Of a DNA stretch of 64,000 nucleotides, positions 46,292 through 54,299 are shown piece after piece; the stretch's first letter is position 1; each line of letters opens with the position of its first letter. Made by a program: the position numbers and the translations under genes. This stretch comes from JAJZQZ01 sp963790415. GTDB lineage: Bacteria; Actinomycetota; Thermoleophilia; RBG-16-64-13. The notes below the pieces were generated by a model. That model had not been told where the DNA came from and did not search any database. It saw nothing but the letters and a program-made list of their open reading frames with translations. Location: contig CAWBOK010000009.1 in NCBI GenBank assembly GCA_963790415.1, positions 434,001 to 498,000 on the forward strand. The letters run 5' to 3'.

Positions 46292-47306
46292 CGGGCATGT
46301 CGACACCGAGCGGGAGAGAGGCTGCCGCTTCGAGATCGAGGTAGTCCGGGTAGTCCAACACCGGGCCGCCGAGCGCGGCGGCGGCTATCATGGCCGCGTT
46401 GTCGGTGCAGTAGGCGAAGGGGGGGATCACCACGCGCAGGCCGGCTGCCGCGCCTTGCTCCGCCAGGCGCCGGCGCAGCAGCGAGTTGGCCGCCACCCCA
46501 CCGGCGATCCCGATCGCGAGTACGCCCTCAGCCTTCGCCGCGGCCAGTGTCTTCCCGACCAGCGCCGAGACAAGCGCCTCGCGGTATGACGCGGCGACGT
46601 CGGCGGCCCTCGCCTGACGCTCTTCAGCCGTCATGTCGCGCAGAAGGTAGTAGAGGGCGGTCTTGACGCCCGAGAAGGAAAAGTCGAGGTTACCCTGCCG
46701 GCGCAGACCGATGGGAAAGGCGAACGAGGCCGGGTCGCCCGTCTCGGCCAACATGTCGAGTTCCCGCCCCCCGGGGAACCCCAATCCCAGGAGACGCGCC
46801 CCCTTGTCGAACGCTTCGCCCGCGGCGTCGTCCAACGTCTGTCCGAGCAGCCGGAAGGAGCGGCGATGGTCCACCCGCACCAGGATCGTGTGCCCCCCCG
46901 AGGCCACCAGGGTGAGGTGGGGAAAGGGCACCCCGGGATCGGCCAACCACACCGCCGCCAGATGCCCATGCACGTGGTTGACCGGCGTAAGAGGGAGTCG
47001 CCGGGCCCAGGCAAGAGCCTTGGCCGTGTGCAGGCCGACAAGAAGCGCGCCGATGAGCCCCGGGCCGACGGTCACGGCCACTCGAGTCACATCGTCCATC
47101 CCTATTCCCGCCGACGACAGGGCCTCGCGCAGCACGACGCTGGCACGTTCCACATGGGCGCGGCTGGCCACTTCCGGCACCACGCCGCCGTATTTCTCGT
47201 GGATGGCGTCCTGCGTGTGCACCACCGACGACAGCAGACGCCCATCGGCCGTCATGACCGCCGCGCTGGTGTCGTCACACGATGTCTCGATCGCCAGGAT
47301 GGTCAC
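46278..47306 (-). CDS. tsaD: tRNA N6-adenosine threonylcarbamoyltransferase TsaD
   Basis: TsaD transfers threonylcarbamoyl to A37 of ANN-decoding tRNAs. The 342-residue ASKHA-fold protein shows ILAIETSCDDTSAAV, the metal-binding HVHGH, VASGGHTIL, LDDAAGEAFDKGARLLGL, FSFSGVKTAL and CTDNAAMIAA. The GTG start overlaps the rimI stop (GTGA). It is the last gene of the t6A operon. Confidence 0.97.
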   Translation of the reverse strand: MTILAIETSCDDTSAAVMTADGRLLSSVVHTQDAIHEKYGGVVPEVASRAHVERASVVLREALSSAGIGMDDVTRVAVTVGPGLIGALLVGLHTAKALAWARRLPLTPVNHVHGHLAAVWLADPGVPFPHLTLVASGGHTILVRVDHRRSFRLLGQTLDDAAGEAFDKGARLLGLGFPGGRELDMLAETGDPASFAFPIGLRRQGNLDFSFSGVKTALYYLLRDMTAEERQARAADVAASYREALVSALVGKTLAAAKAEGVLAIGIAGGVAANSLLRRRLAEQGAAAGLRVVIPPFAYCTDNAAMIAAAALGGPVLDYPDYLDLEAAASLPLGVDMPVTSG

Positions 47307-47764
47307 GCCTTCGTTCCCGCGCGCGTCATGACGATGGCATCCTCGCCGTTGTCTTCATAGTAGCGACGGCGCGCGCCCACGGCTTGGAACCCGAAGGTGC
47401 GGTACAGGTCGATCGCGGCCGTATTGGACGGCCGCACCTCCAGGGTCACATCGAGGTCGGTCGCCGCCACCACGATCAGCAGGTCGTCGATCATGGAGCT
47501 ACCGATGCCCTGCCTGCGGGCGCTCGGGATCACGGCCAGATCCATGAGGTGCCACATATCTCCGTAGAAGCGCGCCACGAGATAGGCGACGACGCGACCT
47601 TCGTCGTCGGCCGCCACCCGTGTCCACGCCGCGGGGTTCTGGACCTCGCTCCGGAATGCCTGCAACGACCATGGAGTGGGGAACGTCTCGACCTCGATCG
47701 ACAGCACCTGGGCCAGATCGGCGACCGTCATATCGCGCAGCACCACGTCGGAGTTCGCAGTCAC
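47303..47764 (-). CDS. rimI: Ribosomal protein S18-alanine N-acetyltransferase RimI
   Basis: RimI is a GNAT enzyme that acetylates the N-terminus of S18. The 153 residues show the N-terminal LRDMTVADLAQVLSIEVETF, the substrate motif PTPWSLQAFRSEV, the acetyl-CoA loop RRQGIGSSMIDDL, and the C-terminal NTAAIDLYRTFGFQAVGARR-YYEDNGEDA. GTGA overlaps join it to tsaB upstream and tsaD downstream. Position between tsaB and tsaD is a common gene order. Confidence 0.95.
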   Translation of the reverse strand: MTANSDVVLRDMTVADLAQVLSIEVETFPTPWSLQAFRSEVQNPAAWTRVAADDEGRVVAYLVARFYGDMWHLMDLAVIPSARRQGIGSSMIDDLLIVVAATDLDVTLEVRPSNTAAIDLYRTFGFQAVGARRRYYEDNGEDAIVMTRAGTKA

Positions 47765-48612
47765 GAGGCCCACGGGTCTTTCATCCGAGTTATGTGGACG
47801 TCGGCGTCGGGCATCCGGACGTACAGGGGGGGCACGGCCTCGGGGCTCCCCGGCGCTCCGGCCGCGATCCCCCCCGGAAGCGACCCGACGTCGGCCGCGC
47901 GACTCGTCCGGTCACCACCCCGCGACGGGAACATGTCGGCGAGCCACGGGACCAGGTCGACACCACCCTTGGTCCCACCCGGTTCGCGCAGGCGGGACTG
48001 GCCCCGCAGCAGGTACGTGGCATCGACCGTCACAGGCAGCCCCCGCAATCCCCGGTCCCCGAGCAGACGTGGGTCGCCCACGACCACGACGACCTCCCCG
48101 GTACGCGCCCGCACTTCCGCGGCCAACTCCGGCGGGTCGACAGCGAAGTAGTCGCCGGTCCTTACCCAGCACCTTGCACCGGGGTCCTCAGTCCCTAGGC
48201 CACTCCTGTAGACACCCGCGAAGAGTTGCCCACGACGCGCGTCGACGACAGGAGCGATGGCAGATGCACCGGTATCCGCGGTATCCGCCGCAGCCGCCGC
48301 CAAGGCCGCCAGAGTGGAGACCCCCACGACCGGGATGCCCAGCGACAGCGCCATGGCCCGCGCCGTCGCGATGCCGATCCGAACGCCGGTGAACGTCCCG
48401 GGGCCGGTCCCGACCACGATCGCTCCCAGATCTGGTGGTTCAGCCCCGGCCTCGCGCAGAACCTCGTCGCAGAAGCCGAGCAACATGCGGGTGTGGCCTC
48501 GACCCGCCACCGCAGTCCGAGCCGCGACGAGCCGGACGTCGTCGCCGAGGGCTAGCAGCGACACGGTGCACACTTCGGTACTCGTGTCGAAGGCGAGGAT
48601 CAGCGGGCGCAC
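47761..48612 (-). CDS. tsaB: tRNA threonylcarbamoyladenosine biosynthesis protein TsaB
   Basis: TsaB is the scaffold partner of TsaD. The 283 residues begin with the ASKHA motif LILAFDTSTEVCTVSL, followed by GHTRMLLGF, the VGTGPGTFTGVRIGIATARAMA signature region and VVDARRGQLFAGVY. The middle to C-terminal part is Gly/Arg-rich and longer than in short TsaB proteins. The GTG start lies inside the end of tsaE (13-base overlap). Confidence 0.94.
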   Translation of the reverse strand: MRPLILAFDTSTEVCTVSLLALGDDVRLVAARTAVAGRGHTRMLLGFCDEVLREAGAEPPDLGAIVVGTGPGTFTGVRIGIATARAMALSLGIPVVGVSTLAALAAAAADTADTGASAIAPVVDARRGQLFAGVYRSGLGTEDPGARCWVRTGDYFAVDPPELAAEVRARTGEVVVVVGDPRLLGDRGLRGLPVTVDATYLLRGQSRLREPGGTKGGVDLVPWLADMFPSRGGDRTSRAADVGSLPGGIAAGAPGSPEAVPPLYVRMPDADVHITRMKDPWAS

Positions 48613-49133
48613 GGCTCGGCCTCCCGCCAGCGATCCGCGACATCGGCGCCGTGTGCAACGGCCCGGAAACGGCGCGTGGTGAGCGTGTCGTGATCGAGTT
48701 GGACGACCCATTGTGGGCTCCCCAAGCACTCCCCGCCGGCCTCCGGCCACTCCACGAAGGTCACGGCATCCGGCGATCGGTACTCCTCCAAAGCCAAGGT
48801 ATCCTCGTCGGCGATCTCCTCTAGACGATACAGGTCGAGGTGGTTCACGACCAGCGGACCTGCGTACACGTTCGCGATAGTGAACGAGGGGCTGCGCACC
48901 GCGTCCGTGACGCCCAGCGCCGTCGCGAGCTCGCGCACCAGGGTGGTCTTGCCCGAGCCCAGAGGGCCCTCCAAGAGTACGAGGTCGCCGGGGCGCAGCG
49001 TGGCCGCCATCTGCCGGCCCAACGCGCGAAGCTCACTCTCCGAGACCACCCCGTCGAACACCACTTCCTCAGCCAGAGCCGACCGTTCGGCCGGCTCTGG
49101 AGTGCCCTCCGTGCCCTCAGCCAACGCCGTCAC
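48600..49133 (-). CDS. tsaE: tRNA threonylcarbamoyladenosine biosynthesis ATPase TsaE
   Basis: TsaE is the P-loop ATPase that resets the TsaB-TsaD complex. The 177-residue protein has the Walker A GPLGSGKTTLVRELA, SPSFTIANVY, a Walker-B-like HLDLYRLEEI and the family end FVEWPEAGGE. An N-terminal extension of about 25 residues precedes the core. The GTG start overlaps the uracil-DNA glycosylase stop (GTGA). Confidence 0.95.
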   Translation of the reverse strand: MTALAEGTEGTPEPAERSALAEEVVFDGVVSESELRALGRQMAATLRPGDLVLLEGPLGSGKTTLVRELATALGVTDAVRSPSFTIANVYAGPLVVNHLDLYRLEEIADEDTLALEEYRSPDAVTFVEWPEAGGECLGSPQWVVQLDHDTLTTRRFRAVAHGADVADRWREAEPCAR

Positions 49134-49891
49134 CAGAGAGGAAGCTGTCCGGTCCGGGCACCGCCCTCGGACGCAGCCGGAGAGGAAGGCGCGATCGGCG
49201 GTGCGGTCTCAGTGCGGAGCGCGGTCGGCGAACCGGACGCAGCTTGGGCCTGATCGCCACCGGGCTCCCCGCTCGCCAGGGCATCCGCTCCCCGGTCGAG
49301 CAGCCTGCGCAGCTTCCGAAAATCCTCCTGCAGAGTGTCACGGTTCGCGGGCGTATACAGGGCAGCAGCGGGGTGGAACACGGGAAACACCAGTACGGGC
49401 ACGCCGGCTACCTCGGTCGCCTTGACTCTGCCCCGGACCGTCGCCATGCCGGCCTCCGTCTGGGCGATCAGCCTGGTCGCGAAACGCCCCAGCGTACAGA
49501 CGACCCGAGGACGGATAGTCCGCACCTGTGCCATGAGCTGCGGGCTGCACGCGGCGATCTCGTCGGGAAGCGGGTCACGGTTGTCCGGGGGACGGCACTT
49601 CACCACGTTCGCTATGTACACGTCTTCTCTGCCCAGTCCGATGCTGCCCAGCAGCTCGGTCAGGAGCTTCCCGGCCTGCCCTACGAACGGCTCGCCCTGC
49701 CGGTCTTCGTTGAACCCAGGCCCTTCGCCTATGAACATGAGTTCGGCAACCGGGTCCCCCACGCCGAAGACTACCTGGGTGCGTCCTTCGCAGAGTGCAC
49801 ATGCCCTGCAGTCGCGCAGCGCATCGGCCTGCCCGCGGAGCGCGGCGGCCGCGGCGGCTCGATCCATAAGGTCATCGCCTCGTGGCTCCAT
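49130..49891 (-). CDS. Uracil-DNA glycosylase, family 4 (iron-sulfur type)
   Basis: The enzyme removes uracil from DNA. The 253 residues include the Cys ligands of a [4Fe-4S] cluster (CRACALC, NVVKCRPP and AACSPQL), the active-site motif FIGEGPGFNEDRQGEPFVG, and the second motif PVFHPAAALYTP. The last 45 residues are Ala/Ser/Pro-rich and disordered. It leads the t6A operon. The ATG lies eight bases from the edge of an inverted-repeat element, which must supply or separate its promoter. Confidence 0.95.
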   Translation of the reverse strand: MEPRGDDLMDRAAAAAALRGQADALRDCRACALCEGRTQVVFGVGDPVAELMFIGEGPGFNEDRQGEPFVGQAGKLLTELLGSIGLGREDVYIANVVKCRPPDNRDPLPDEIAACSPQLMAQVRTIRPRVVCTLGRFATRLIAQTEAGMATVRGRVKATEVAGVPVLVFPVFHPAAALYTPANRDTLQEDFRKLRRLLDRGADALASGEPGGDQAQAASGSPTALRTETAPPIAPSSPAASEGGARTGQLPLW

Positions 49892-49898
49892 GGGTCCG

Positions 49899-50067
49899 CT
49901 AACAGGCTGCTGAATAGCGACGCTTCGCCATCAGAGCGCTTGCGCTGAGTGCGAGACAAGGACGCAAGAAGCGCTCGTAGCAGCGCTACGTGCGCGACCG
50001 AGGACGCCGTATCGCGCCGTCCAGTGCGTTCTGGGGGCCAAGGCTTCGATCTTCAGCAGCCTCCTAG
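49899..50067. repeat. 169-bp inverted-repeat (MITE-like) element
   Basis: The intergenic space between fmdB and the glycosylase is entirely one element bounded by 16-bp imperfect terminal inverted repeats (CTAACAGGCTGCTGAA at the left and the reverse complement of CTAGGAGGCTGCTGAA at the right; 14 of 16 match, including a perfect 11-bp core). The interior has smaller hairpins (for example GTAG-CAGCG-CTAC at 49977-49989) but no open reading frame of note. The right repeat contains the fmdB stop codon. Size and structure suggest a non-autonomous transposable or REP-like repeat. Confidence 0.7.
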
Positions 50068-50285
50068 CACGTGGCGCAGGACGACCGACGGCACCCGCCG
50101 CAACTCTTCCCACTGGAAGAGACCTGCGAGCCCCCCGAAACCCGCACTGCGAACGTGGATAGGAGCCGCTCGGCGGCGGGCTCCAAGCACGAAGGGCACG
50201 GAAGTGGCTTATCGGCGGCGGAGAAGCTCACGAGCTCCTCGAACTCGTGTTCACAATGGGAACAGCGGTATTCGTAGATAGGCAC
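50064..50285 (-). CDS. FmdB-family zinc ribbon protein
   Basis: This is a 73-residue protein of the FmdB regulatory family, first named for formamidase regulation. The zinc ribbon is formed by PIYEYRCSHC and PLPCPSC, and the C-terminus is the usual Ser/Gly/Cys tail (KSCGGCRRSSCATC). A GTG start follows GGAGG by eight bases. Its stop codon is inside the terminal repeat of the adjacent mobile-like element, so an ancestral C-terminus may have been altered. Confidence 0.88.
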   Translation of the reverse strand: MPIYEYRCSHCEHEFEELVSFSAADKPLPCPSCLEPAAERLLSTFAVRVSGGSQVSSSGKSCGGCRRSSCATC

Positions 50286-50338
50286 GAACAGGGCCTCCGA
50301 GCGATCGAGGGCACGTCTCGCCCGGGTGTCGTCGCCGA

Positions 50339-50548
50339 TCAAGAAGGGGACCCGGGCACCTCCAACGGCATCAGAAGGCAGAGTAGCAGATAGACGGCCA
50401 CCACGATGAGGTTCGACCCTGGCACGAGGATCGCGACCACCCAGACGATGCGCACGATCGTGGTGTCGATGTCGAGGTAGCGGGCGATGCCGGCCGCCAC
50501 ACCGCACAGCATCTTGTCGTCCCTTGATCTCACCAGCCTGCTGCTCAT
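50339..50548 (-). CDS. PspC domain membrane protein
   Basis: This 69-residue protein consists only of a PspC domain: LVRSRDDKMLCGVAAGIARYLDIDTTIVRIVWV followed by one transmembrane segment (LIVVAVYLLLCLLMPL). PspC proteins take part in envelope stress sensing in enterobacteria, but the role of short stand-alone forms is not known. A GGAAG site precedes the ATG. Confidence 0.88.
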   Translation of the reverse strand: MSSRLVRSRDDKMLCGVAAGIARYLDIDTTIVRIVWVVAILVPGSNLIVVAVYLLLCLLMPLEVPGSPS

Positions 50549-50707
50549 GCCACTCTTCCCTCCGTGTCGACTCTTGTACTCTCCGGTACGTCAGAGCCGC
50601 TACGGAGGTTACACGGCGGCGCCTGGGGACCGAAGGCTTGTCCGGCCGATTCGGCACTGCTATGCTGCGGATCAGTGCCGCGGGCGCCGGATGCCTACCC
50701 CCGGGAG

Positions 50708-51814
50708 GTGTACCGGCTCTCGTATGCGCCGAGGGGCCCTCGGGCCCCTGCAACGTGCTTTCAACTGAAACGACCGAGTCTGGTATCTGGCGTCAGAACT
50801 GGAACGGATGGTCCCGCTATCGCCGCGCACGAAGGTCTTCCCGGGCATCGTCCCCACTCGTCTCCTCCCCTCGCGGGCCTGTCCTTTGCGGTCATCGGCG
50901 CCGGGCGGCTGGGGACGTCGCTCGCGTTGGCCCTCGGCGACGCGGGAGCCGACCTCGTCTGGTTCACCTGCCGCACCTCCGCGGGCGCTGCGCGCGCCGC
51001 ACGCGTCCTCGGAATACCCGGGTCCACGGACACACCGGCGCTCGTGCGGGCGTCCGCTACTAACGTGTACCTCTACGTGCTCAGTGTCCCGGATGCCGCG
51101 CTCGAAGACGTCGCGCGTGAACTCGCCGAGGCCCTGAACGCCGCGCGGTTCCCGGCGGGTCGGGATTCGCGCATCGCCGTCATGCACACCAGCGGAGCCA
51201 CCTCGACGGAGGTGCTGGCCTCGTGCGCGGACCGCGGCTGCCTCACGCTCTCGTTCCATCCCCTGCAGACCTTCAGCGACCCGGCAACGGGGATCGACCG
51301 CCTGCCGGGGACGACCGTGGCGGTGACCCCCGGACCGGGGGGCGACCCGGAGGAAGCCTGGCGACTCGGCGGGCGCATCGCGCGGGCCATTGGGGCCACG
51401 GCCTGTCGCCTGGGTGAGGAACACCGCGTGCTCTACCATAGCGCGGCCACCGTGGCGAGCAACTACCTCGTGACGCTCGGCTACGTGGCCGAGAACCTCC
51501 TCTGCGCGGCCGGCTTCCCTCGAGAGACGGCCCTCCCCGCCCTGCTGCCCCTCATGCGCGGCGCGTTGGACAACCTCACCAACCAAGGCTCGGTGGCGGC
51601 CCTCACAGGTCCTCTCAGTCGCGGCGACACAGGAACGGTCGCCGCCCACCTCTCGGGCTTGGATCGAGAATCTCCCGCCATATCCACGCTCTACCGAGAG
51701 CTCGGACTGGCCACGCTCGACATCGTCCGCGACCGCCACGAGGTCGCCCCCGCGACCATCGACCAGCTTGCCGACCAGCTCACGTCGGATCCGGCCACAA
51801 GGAGACCAACATGA
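50708..51814 (+). CDS. Rossmann-fold DUF2520-type oxidoreductase-like protein
   Basis: The core (from about 50879) is a Rossmann domain (LSFAVIGAGRLGTSLALALGD) with VLSVPDAALEDVAREL, the motif MHTSGATSTEVL and SFHPLQTFSDP, then a helical DUF2520 C-terminal domain (VLYHSAATVASNYLVTLGY, LMRGALDNL). Such proteins resemble ketopantoate or pyrroline-5-carboxylate reductases and often neighbour panC. Here panC is 2.5 kb away on the other strand. The start is unresolved: GTG at 50708 is the last standard codon before the fold but adds an atypical 57-residue leader. The stop overlaps the next ATG (ATGA). Confidence 0.75.
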   Translation: MYRLSYAPRGPRAPATCFQLKRPSLVSGVRTGTDGPAIAAHEGLPGHRPHSSPPLAGLSFAVIGAGRLGTSLALALGDAGADLVWFTCRTSAGAARAARVLGIPGSTDTPALVRASATNVYLYVLSVPDAALEDVARELAEALNAARFPAGRDSRIAVMHTSGATSTEVLASCADRGCLTLSFHPLQTFSDPATGIDRLPGTTVAVTPGPGGDPEEAWRLGGRIARAIGATACRLGEEHRVLYHSAATVASNYLVTLGYVAENLLCAAGFPRETALPALLPLMRGALDNLTNQGSVAALTGPLSRGDTGTVAAHLSGLDRESPAISTLYRELGLATLDIVRDRHEVAPATIDQLADQLTSDPATRRPT

Positions 51815-52324
51815 CCGCCATCGTCGCCCGCAACCGTTCACGCCCACCCCGCACCCGCCCGAGCCGCGGTCGCCGGCGAGGCGGTGACAGGGCCGCTCAC
51901 CGTGAGCACGCACTACCTGCACTTCCCCACCCGGGGCGAGGGGGACGTGGTGAACCTCACCGACGAGGTCAACGCCCTGCTGCGTCAGACGGATCTTGAG
52001 GCCGGCACTGTGACCGTCTTCGCTCCCGGAGCGACGGGAGCCGTCACCACCCTGGAGTTCGAGCCGGGGGCCGTGCGCGACTTTCAGCGCCTGTTCGACC
52101 AGATCGTCCCGAAGGACCAACCGTATCGACACAACGTGTTGCTGCGCGACGGCAACGGGCACTCGCACGTGCGGGCCGGACTCCTCGGTCCGTCGGTGAC
52201 CATCCCCTTCGTGCAGGGGCGACTGGCCCTGGGCACCTGGCAGGAAGTGGTGTTCGTGTGCTTCGACGACCGCCCCCGCGACAGGCGCGCGGTGGTGCAA
52301 CTGATGGGAGTGAAGAAGTCATGA
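51811..52324 (+). CDS. YjbQ/UPF0047 family protein (secondary thiamine-phosphate synthase type; frameshift near the start)
   Basis: YjbQ-family proteins are small trimers with weak thiamine-phosphate synthase activity and an uncertain true role. The domain reads LTVSTHYLHFPTRGEGDVVNLTDEV, TVFAPGATGAVTTLE, HNVLLRDGNGHSHVRAGLLGPS and FVCFDDRPRDRRAVVQLMG. An ATG at 51811 with AAGGAG six bases upstream overlaps the DUF2520 stop. It needs a one-base correction near 51830 to join the main frame, otherwise GTG at 51884 would be used. The stop overlaps the Hps-RraA start (ATGA), so all three genes form one translational unit. Confidence 0.83.
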
Positions 52325-53667
52325 ACTCCGGCACAGAGGCGGCGGCCACCCCGGCGTCGACGGTGACAGCGCCCGCCCGGACTGGCGCGAAGCTCCAGCT
52401 GGCATTGGACTTCGTCGACCTCCCCCGGGCACTGAAGGTGGCGGAAGAGGCCGTCGCCGGAGGCGCCGACTGGTTGGAAGCCGGCACGCCGCTGATCAAG
52501 AGCGAGGGCCTGATGGCCGTGCGCTCGCTGCGCGACCGCTGGCCCCAGCACACCATCGTGGCCGACATGAAGACCATGGATGCAGGGCGGGCCGAAGTGG
52601 AGTTCGCCGCCAAGGCCGGGGCGAACATCGTGGGTGTGCTGGGCGCGGCGTCTGACTCCACGATCAAGGAGTGCGTCGAGGCGGGGCGCAACTACGGCGC
52701 GCAGATCATCGTGGACATGATCGGCGTCGCCGACCCCGTGAGCCGGGCCCGGGAGGCAGAGGCCATGGGCGCCGGTTACATCGGCATCCACGTCGCCATC
52801 GACGAACAGATGACAGGCAAGACCCCCTTCGACATCCTGCGCCGCGTGGTGGAGGCCGTCTCCATCCCGGTCGCGGTGGCCGGGGGCATCAATTCCGAGA
52901 CCGCGGCGGAGGCCGTGGACGCGGGAGCCGCCGTCGTCATCGTCGGGGGAGCGATCACCAAAGCCACCGACGCCGCCGAGGCGACGCGACGCATCAAGCA
53001 TGCCATCACCCACCGCGTGGCGGTCGCGTCGGAATACTTCGTCCGCGCCGCCGGCAGCGACCTCCGCGACGTGCTGTCGCGCGTCTCCGCGGCCAACGTA
53101 TCCGACGCCCTGCACCGGTCGGGCGATCTTCCCGGCATCGCGGCCCGCACCCCCGGGGCCCGGATGGTGGGGCCGGCAGTGACGGTGCGCACCTACCCCG
53201 GCGATTGGGCCAAGCCGGTGCAGGCCATCGACCTGGCCCGACCGGGCGACGTCATCGTCATCGACGCCGGGGGCGTGCCCCCGGCCGTGTGGGGCGAGCT
53301 GGCCACCAATTCGGCGGTGCAGCGCGAACTGGCGGGAGTGGTGATCTCCGGGGCGGCACGCGACACCGGCGACATCAGGACACTCGGTTTCCCCCTCTTC
53401 TGCTCTCACATCACTCCCACCGCCGGGGAGCCCAAAGGCTTCGGTGAGATCGGGGTGCCTATCCGCATCGCGGGAGTCACCATCTCCCCCGGCGACTGGG
53501 TGATCGGTGACGACGACGGGGTGTGCGTCATACCCAAGGACAAGGCAGTGGAGTACACGAACCGGGCCATGGACGTGCTCGAGCGCGAGAATCGGCTGCG
53601 TCAGGAGATCCTCCAGGGCAGCACGCTGAGCCAGGTAGCCTATCTGCTGAAGTGGGAGAAGAAGTAG
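52321..53667 (+). CDS. Hexulose-6-phosphate synthase / RraA-like fusion protein
   Basis: The 448-residue protein has two domains. Residues about 22-230 are an OMP-decarboxylase-fold 3-hexulose-6-phosphate synthase, with KLQLALDFVDLPRALKV, the active-site VADMKTMDAG, YIGIHVAIDEQ and VAVAGGINSETA. Residues about 240-435 are an RraA/aldolase domain, with VSAANVSDALHRSG, GDVIVIDAGG, VVISGAARDTGDI and GDWVIGDDDGVCVIP. Hps condenses formaldehyde with ribulose 5-phosphate, or runs in reverse to make pentoses. The RraA-like domain may be an aldolase or an RNase E regulator relative. The same fusion is known in archaea, where it feeds pentose synthesis. No stand-alone Phi isomerase is seen here. Confidence 0.9.
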   Translation: MNSGTEAAATPASTVTAPARTGAKLQLALDFVDLPRALKVAEEAVAGGADWLEAGTPLIKSEGLMAVRSLRDRWPQHTIVADMKTMDAGRAEVEFAAKAGANIVGVLGAASDSTIKECVEAGRNYGAQIIVDMIGVADPVSRAREAEAMGAGYIGIHVAIDEQMTGKTPFDILRRVVEAVSIPVAVAGGINSETAAEAVDAGAAVVIVGGAITKATDAAEATRRIKHAITHRVAVASEYFVRAAGSDLRDVLSRVSAANVSDALHRSGDLPGIAARTPGARMVGPAVTVRTYPGDWAKPVQAIDLARPGDVIVIDAGGVPPAVWGELATNSAVQRELAGVVISGAARDTGDIRTLGFPLFCSHITPTAGEPKGFGEIGVPIRIAGVTISPGDWVIGDDDGVCVIPKDKAVEYTNRAMDVLERENRLRQEILQGSTLSQVAYLLKWEKK

Positions 53668-53689
53668 CTGTGGGATCGCTCTGGCAGCC

Positions 53690-54265
53690 ATGAGATTCTT
53701 CGCCTGGTCGGCGCCCATCTTCCACCGAGTACTCGATCGTCGGTGGACCGCCGCCGACGTCTCGGCTATCGCCGCACGCCTCGAGCCCTACGTGCCACCC
53801 GGTGGAGCGTTGCTGGACGTGGGGGGCGGCACGGGCGCCTTGGCTTCGCGCCTCGCGGGCGCTCTCCATGCCCAGGTGACCATCCTCGACCCGAGCCCGG
53901 AGATGCTTGCGTACGTACCCGACCATCCGGCCCTGCGCGCCACCGTGGGTGCGGCCGAGAACATGCCGTACGTCGATGACTCGTTCGATGCCGTGCTCGT
54001 ATCCGACGCCTTCCATCACTTCCGCGACCAGGACCGAGCGGTGAGTGAGATGGCGCGGGTGGTGCGCCCTGGGGGTGGCGTCCTGATGCTGGAACTCGAC
54101 CCCAGGGGCTGGATGAGCGCCCTGGTCCTCGCCGAGAGGCTGGTCGGCGAGCCGGCGACCTTCTTCGAGCCGGAGCACCTGTGCGCGTTCTTGGCCGCCC
54201 GTGGACTACTCGGTGAGTGCCGCGGCGAGGGAGGCGCGAGCTACAGCTTCCTCGGCACCGTCTGA
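53690..54265 (+). CDS. Class I SAM-dependent methyltransferase (UbiE-like)
   Basis: This 191-residue methyltransferase has motif I ALLDVGGGTGALASRLAG, motif II VTILDPSPEMLAYV, AAENMPYVDDSFDAVLVSDAFHHF-type post-motif I and motif II, and VVRPGGGVLMLELDPRG. The arrangement resembles UbiE/MenG-like enzymes, but the substrate cannot be assigned. It lies 22 bases after the Hps-RraA gene and may be the fourth gene of that operon. It converges on panC with 34 bases between them. Confidence 0.88.
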   Translation: MRFFAWSAPIFHRVLDRRWTAADVSAIAARLEPYVPPGGALLDVGGGTGALASRLAGALHAQVTILDPSPEMLAYVPDHPALRATVGAAENMPYVDDSFDAVLVSDAFHHFRDQDRAVSEMARVVRPGGGVLMLELDPRGWMSALVLAERLVGEPATFFEPEHLCAFLAARGLLGECRGEGGASYSFLGTV

Positions 54266-54299
54266 CCAGACTTCCGCGAACGCCGGCCGAGGCGCGTCG

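Noticed and set aside
50732..50749. AGGGGCC/GGCCCCT hairpin upstream of the DUF2520 core, considered as a riboswitch or attenuator
   Set aside because: It is a single short stem without a conserved aptamer, U-run or alternative pairing. It may even lie within the coding region if the GTG at 50708 is used.
50672..52300. A 542-codon minus-strand open frame opposite the DUF2520 and YjbQ genes
   Set aside because: It is antisense to recognised families joined by ATGA overlaps, with no motif of its own.
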